Under the pieces are notes generated by a model, which worked only from the letters and a program-made list of their open reading frames with translations, was not told the origin of the DNA and did not search any database. DNA of 64,000 bases from Rhea pennata (taxonomy: Eukaryota; Chordata; Aves; Rheiformes; Rheidae): NCBI RefSeq assembly GCF_028389875.1, contig NC_084663.1, positions 204,259,876-204,323,875 on the forward strand. The letters run 5' to 3'. Positions within the stretch are counted from its first letter, which is position 1; each line of letters opens with the position of its first letter. Shown here piece after piece: positions 57,603 through 64,000 of the stretch. The position numbers were made by a program, and so were the translations under genes.

Positions 57603-59190
57603 AACTCAGCTTGGTCAACAAGCTCTTACAGTAAACAGGAAAAAAGTGTTAGAACAAGAGGTGTTTTTTTTTTTTTTTTTTTAATTTCTGCTGTATGAAG
57701 TCCTAAGTGGTTTTTTTTTTTTTTTTTTTTTGGGAGGGGGGGGAGTGGGGGGGTCTTTCACTACATTTAGCTTTCAAATGAGGTAGACAGTTTTCTGAAA
57801 GTTCTGTTTTGCTAACCAAACTAATAAAACAGCCTCTGCTGATCAATTTAAAGCTAAAACAAATTTTCTGACATCCTTCTCAATGCATCCTATAAAATAC
57901 CACTTAGAAAGCATATAGGAATCCTCAAATCATTCTGTCACCTCTTGACGCTGCAGTTGTAAATCTCAGACCAGACTACAGGGGGAGAAGGAGGAAGAAA
58001 AACACAACCAAGAACACGGAGCTGGGCTTGTTTTTATCAGGCACGTGATAATATTGAGACCCCAAATCAATGGTGCTCCCAAGACATATGTTACCTACCA
58101 CCACGCTGCATCTTTTTTCACCATCTATGTTCTTGCATAGTTATGTACTCATAAGACCTGGTTGCTTGCAAAAATATCTAACTTCAGAGAGCTACACACA
58201 TCAGACTAAGTTGTCAAAGGAGAAACCCAAATGGAAACTTTTGTTTCTCACAACTACCTTGCTGCTTCCAGGCGGCCTCCACCCAGTTCTGCAAACTCAG
58301 CTCTGCTTGCTCTAGTCAAGCCTCAGTTTCTTCATTTCGCTTTTCACAAAGTAGAGATACCGGCCCCATTTCTTCTCCCACCTCTGCACCTCAAGAACGT
58401 AATGAGGAAATTCTAGTCCCTTGCTTCTACCTCCCTCCGCGTTACTTCTGCATTAGCCAGGTTCTTATATACACGCACAAGGACGTGCGTGCACATCAAA
58501 GCCAAATGGAGGTTTCAGCTAGCATTTGGAGAACACGCACTAAATACACTGCCAGCTCAAAAGAACACTCATAACTGAAACATAAGCATACGATGAAATA
58601 TTGTTGAGTTTTAAGCAAAAGTAATGCGGAGTTGAGGTTCATCTGATTTCAAAGTAAGTGCTTTCAAAGTCATGGCCCCAGGTCTGTTTCTGGAAATAGA
58701 CCGAATTACAAAGTTTTACTCCCAAGCACTCAGTTACAAACCTATTCTTCGAATGCTCCCACAGTGAAAAGGCCACTTTTAACCAGCCGAGCATTCCCAC
58801 AGGGTTCTGCAGCCTTTTCCCGTTCCTCTTGCAGAAGACGCGTACAGAAGCGATACGGTGCTGATGCACGTACACCGCACTCTCCCTTCGGTCCGGAAGC
58901 CCCGCGCCCGAGGCTGGACCGCGAGCGACCCCCAGGCGGCCTGGCCCAGGCTCGCCGCCGTCCGCGGCGCCATCCCCGCCAGGCTGCCAAGGCCGGGCCG
59001 GGCCGGGCAGCGCCCCGCAGCCCGCGCCCGCCCCGCCGCGGCCAGGGCCCCGCCGCCGCCGCCACCAGCGGCCCCGTAACACGGCCGCGACGCGGCCCAG
59101 CGGGCACGTGGGGGCGGGCAGCCCCCAGGGCCGCCCGCGGGCGCCGCCGAGCCTCACCGTGCGCTGATGGCCGCTCCCCGCCGCCGCCAT
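37783..59190 (-). CDS. CEP57: CEP57 (translokin), centrosomal coiled-coil protein, complete, 11 coding exons
   Basis: Minus-strand coding parts in order: 59158-59190, 52884-53040, 49454-49633, 49019-49140, 48264-48380, 43758-43835, 41569-41673, 41328-41408, 40720-40964, 39895-40039, 37783-38019. The sum is exactly 1500 nt, giving 499 residues (human 500), with all phases compatible. Family knowledge: CEP57 sits in the pericentriolar ring with CEP63 and CEP152, is needed for spindle-pole integrity, binds microtubules through its C-terminal half, and in humans is mutated in mosaic variegated aneuploidy 2; it was also described as an FGF2 trafficking factor. Seen here: a divergent N-terminus, a long coiled coil (about residues 64-235) matching the centrosome-localisation/multimerisation region, a basic linker (PRKKTKQ), and a conserved C-terminal microtubule-binding region (about 275-425). 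Introns host a SINE and a CR1. Confidence 0.96.
38020..39894 (-). other. CEP57: CEP57 intron 10
   Basis: 1.9 kb, AT-rich, with a T/CT-rich patch at about 39085-39124. No gene or mobile element was recognised. Confidence 0.65.
39895..40039 (-). CDS. CEP57: CEP57 exon 10 (microtubule-binding region)
   Basis: Acceptor catgctag, donor CGG|gtgagt, 145 nt. Reads (F)[20 protein letters not shown], then [20 protein letters not shown]. Collinear with the human region, with conservative changes. Confidence 0.95.
40040..40719 (-). other. CEP57: CEP57 intron 9
   Basis: 0.68 kb. No feature was recognised. Confidence 0.65.
40720..40964 (-). CDS. CEP57: CEP57 exon 9
   Basis: Acceptor ccttccag, donor AGTTT|gtgagt, 245 nt, ending phase 2. 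Conserved blocks are [20 protein letters not shown] and [16 protein letters not shown]. The Ser/Lys-rich linker between them is more divergent from human, as expected for a disordered spacer. Confidence 0.95.
40965..41327 (-). other. CEP57: CEP57 intron 8
   Basis: 0.36 kb. No feature was recognised. Confidence 0.65.
41328..41408 (-). CDS. CEP57: CEP57 exon 8
   Basis: Acceptor cccttccag, donor AAG|gtgagc, 27 codons. It contains [17 protein letters not shown], nearly identical to the human motif. The first ten codons ([10 protein letters not shown]) diverge. Confidence 0.95.
41569..41673 (-). CDS. CEP57: CEP57 exon 7 (end of coiled coil and basic linker)
   Basis: Acceptor aactacag, donor AAG|gtaaca, 35 codons. 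Reads [20 protein letters not shown] then [15 protein letters not shown]. The basic cluster is placed like the human RRIKKKKSK stretch. Confidence 0.94.
42070..42122. repeat. (TA)n/(CA)n compound microsatellite
   Basis: Alternating TA with interspersed CA and GTA units over about 50 bases. It is near-palindromic, so it may form a cruciform-like hairpin. Confidence 0.85.
43184..43208. repeat. (CA)n microsatellite
   Basis: About eleven CA units with one interruption, followed by an A-rich tail. Confidence 0.8.
43758..43835 (-). CDS. CEP57: CEP57 exon 6 (coiled coil)
   Basis: Acceptor ttgactag, donor GAG|gtaagc, 26 codons. Reads [20 protein letters not shown] then QEKAVE. Charged heptads with no helix breakers. 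Confidence 0.95.
43836..48263 (-). other. CEP57: CEP57 intron 5
   Basis: 4.4 kb, AT-rich. Main feature is an A29 tract at 46475-46503. No recognised transposable element or gene. Confidence 0.65.
46475..46503. repeat. A29 homopolymer
   Basis: 29 consecutive A on the plus strand with no recognisable retrocopy upstream of it. Confidence 0.9.
48264..48380 (-). CDS. CEP57: CEP57 exon 5 (coiled coil)
   Basis: Acceptor cttttcaag, donor GAG|gtttgt (weak at +3 and +4), 39 codons. Reads [20 protein letters not shown] then [19 protein letters not shown]. Confidence 0.95.
48381..49018 (-). other. CEP57: CEP57 intron 4
   Basis: 0.64 kb. No feature was recognised. Confidence 0.65.
49019..49140 (-). CDS. 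CEP57: CEP57 exon 4 (coiled coil)
   Basis: Acceptor atcttcag, donor CAG|gtgtgt, 122 nt. Reads (E)[20 protein letters not shown] then [20 protein letters not shown], closely following the human heptads. Confidence 0.95.
49141..49453 (-). other. CEP57: CEP57 intron 3
   Basis: 313 nt. It begins with an unusual donor (see findings). Nothing else was recognised. Confidence 0.65.
49454..49633 (-). CDS. CEP57: CEP57 exon 3 (coiled coil start)
   Basis: Acceptor aattacag, donor CAAG|gttgtt, 180 nt. Reads [20 protein letters not shown] then [20 protein letters not shown]. The donor is poor, and a better gtaagc lies 7 nt downstream but would break the frame. The chosen junction is set by phase with exon 4 and by the human protein. 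Confidence 0.92.
49634..52883 (-). other. CEP57: CEP57 intron 2
   Basis: 3.25 kb. It holds a tRNA/CR1 composite SINE at about 51697-51836, antisense to CEP57. No other element was recognised. Confidence 0.7.
51697..51836 (+). mobile_element. tRNA-Ile-derived SINE with CR1-like tail (passerine type)
   Basis: The head (about 51697-51775) resembles a tRNA-Ile gene. A-box TAGCTCAGCTGG is at 51705-51716 and an exact-consensus B-box GGTTCAATCCC at 51751-51761; the anticodon arm is rearranged. A tail from 51781 has the CR1 3' signature (GGTTGGATTAGATGATCTCC, then AGAGGTCCCTTCCAA) and ends ATTCTATGA near 51832. Known: SINEs with a tRNA-Ile head and a CR1 tail, mobilised by CR1 reverse transcriptase, were described in passerine birds (TguSINE1 type). 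The family name is my inference. Confidence 0.85.
52884..53040 (-). CDS. CEP57: CEP57 exon 2
   Basis: Acceptor gtttttcag, donor AGAG|gtaata, 157 nt. The second half, [19 protein letters not shown] and then PYPESNSR(A), is conserved in vertebrate CEP57. The first half ([20 protein letters not shown]) does not align obviously with human. Confidence 0.94.
55231..56535 (-). mobile_element. CR1 LINE, 5'-truncated, inactive
   Basis: The minus strand encodes the C-terminal part of a CR1 reverse transcriptase: [20 protein letters not shown], then [20 protein letters not shown], and a catalytic box altered to FADEPKLGG where active CR1 copies carry FADD. The frame is broken between about 56073 and 56245, so no intact ORF2 remains. 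The 3' end has the avian CR1 signature (plus strand GGTTGGAAGGGACCTCTCGA) and terminates in ATTCTGTGA. The 5' boundary is approximate. Confidence 0.93.
57572..57753. repeat. Homopolymer cluster: A26, T19, T21 and G-runs
   Basis: A26 at 57572-57597, T19 at 57664-57682, T21 at 57711-57731, then interrupted G-runs at 57732-57753. The A and T tracts could pair as a stem, and the G-runs could form a quadruplex. Confidence 0.9.
59158..59190 (-). CDS. CEP57: CEP57 exon 1 (start codon)
   Basis: ATG at 59190-59188 (minus) reads [11 protein letters not shown] and is followed by a strong donor ACG|gtgagg. The context GCCGCC-type upstream bases and the human start MAAA support it. The exon carries 33 coding nt, and phase 0 fits exon 2. 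Confidence 0.85.
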
Positions 59191-59566
59191 GTCCCCCAGG
59201 GGCCGCCCGCGCTACCGCATGTCCCTTTAAGGCCGCAACGCCCAGGCAGCGGCCGCCCCGCCCGGCCCCGCCGCGACGGTTTTTGCGCCAATAACGTGCC
59301 GCTCGACTGGCAGCGCGGCTTGCCAATAAGAAACGAGGAGCGGCGGTAAGCCCCGCCCCAGGCAGTTACGAGCCCAACGTCATAAACTCGGGCTTGAGTG
59401 ACATGCCATCCATCCAATAAAAAGGAAGAAAGCGGTTCCTTAACCAATAGAAGGGGGCAACATAACAGAAGAGGCAAGGCCTCCTGTCCCCAATTGCTGG
59501 AGCCGAGAGAATGAACCCGGGCGGAGCGGGCGACCGCGGGATTCGCGAGCCGCGCAAGGGGCTCCC

Positions 59567-59578
59567 TGCGCACGCGCA
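59567..59578. promoter_or_regulatory. NRF1-type palindromic site
   Basis: TGCGCACGCGCA matches the NRF1 consensus (YGCGCAnGCGCR). It lies in the centre of the divergent promoter, a common position in CpG-island promoters. Confidence 0.7.
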
Positions 59579-59808
59579 GAGGGCAGATAGCGGAAGAGGA
59601 TGGTCTTTGTCAATGTGAGCCCCTGAGCTGGAGCCAATGGGGAAGCCGAGCTCGCCCAGAGCGGTCTAATCAGCGCGGCGGCCGCGGGGCTACCCAATCG
59701 GCGGCAAGCGCAGGGCGGCGCGAGCGCCGCCGGATTGGCCGCGGCGGGGGCGGCGGGCGCGGCCATTGGGCGGCGAGTTTTGAAGGCAGGTTTGGCGCGA
59801 GGCGGTGA

Positions 59809-63879
<4,071 letters not shown>

Positions 63880-64000
63880 TAAGTATTGAAACTTAAATTA
63901 GCTGTTGATGCATGTAGTACTAAGGTCAAATTAAAAGAAATAAGAAACACTAAAATATGTTCTTGAAAGTTGTAGTAGAATGATTTTTGTTCCTGTTTAA

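Larger units (their letters stand above)
53041..59157 (-). other. CEP57: CEP57 intron 1
   Basis: 6.1 kb. It contains the 5'-truncated CR1 (55231-56535) in the same orientation as CEP57, a homopolymer cluster (57572-57753) and, at its 5' end, the left edge of the CpG island. Confidence 0.75.

Noticed and set aside
58639-59326. Long frames (183 and 194 codons, minus; 176 codons, plus) around CEP57 exon 1
   Set aside because: Only the first 11 codons from 59190 are real CEP57 coding sequence; the rest reads through the exon 1 donor into GC-rich intron.

Overview
The window is vertebrate nuclear DNA. It has long, mostly AT-rich introns with canonical GT-AG sites, CR1-type LINE fragments and one CpG island. 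The CR1 elements point to a bird or other sauropsid. A short SINE at about 51.70-51.83 kb has a tRNA-Ile-like head (A and B boxes visible) and a CR1-like tail. That architecture is known from passerine genomes, so a passerine bird is my best guess. This is an inference from one element plus general knowledge.

Three conserved genes are present in the order MTMR2 (+), CEP57 (-), FAM76B (+), the same neighbours as on human 11q21. (1) Positions 1-36000: the 3' part of MTMR2, a myotubularin phosphoinositide 3-phosphatase. Thirteen coding exons (10712-33179) encode 581 residues, collinear without gaps with residues 63-643 of the human protein. The 5' exons are not in the window, so the first 10.7 kb is intron. 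(2) Positions 36735-59190: the complete CEP57 gene on the minus strand, a centrosomal coiled-coil protein. Eleven coding exons total 1500 nt and encode 499 residues. It converges tail-to-tail with MTMR2. (3) Positions 60124-63878: the first five coding exons of FAM76B, a nuclear-speckle His-rich protein, which runs off the right edge.

CEP57 and FAM76B are head-to-head, with 933 bp between their start codons. This interval lies in a CpG island (about 58.85-60.65 kb) with ten CCAAT/ATTGG pentamers in 525 bp and a palindromic NRF1-type site, so it is a likely shared bidirectional promoter.

Mobile DNA is sparse: a 5'-truncated, frame-broken CR1 LINE in CEP57 intron 1, the tRNA/CR1 SINE in CEP57 intron 2, and one decayed CR1 tail in the large MTMR2 intron. 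Homopolymer and microsatellite tracts are scattered through introns.

The least explained signal is at 19.06-19.70 kb, inside the 6.6-kb MTMR2 intron. Two open segments are joined in frame by a plausible GT-AG intron, give a 122-residue polar polypeptide from the first ATG and are followed by an AATAAA. I do not recognise it. It could be an undescribed nested gene, the 3' end of a nested gene, or chance.
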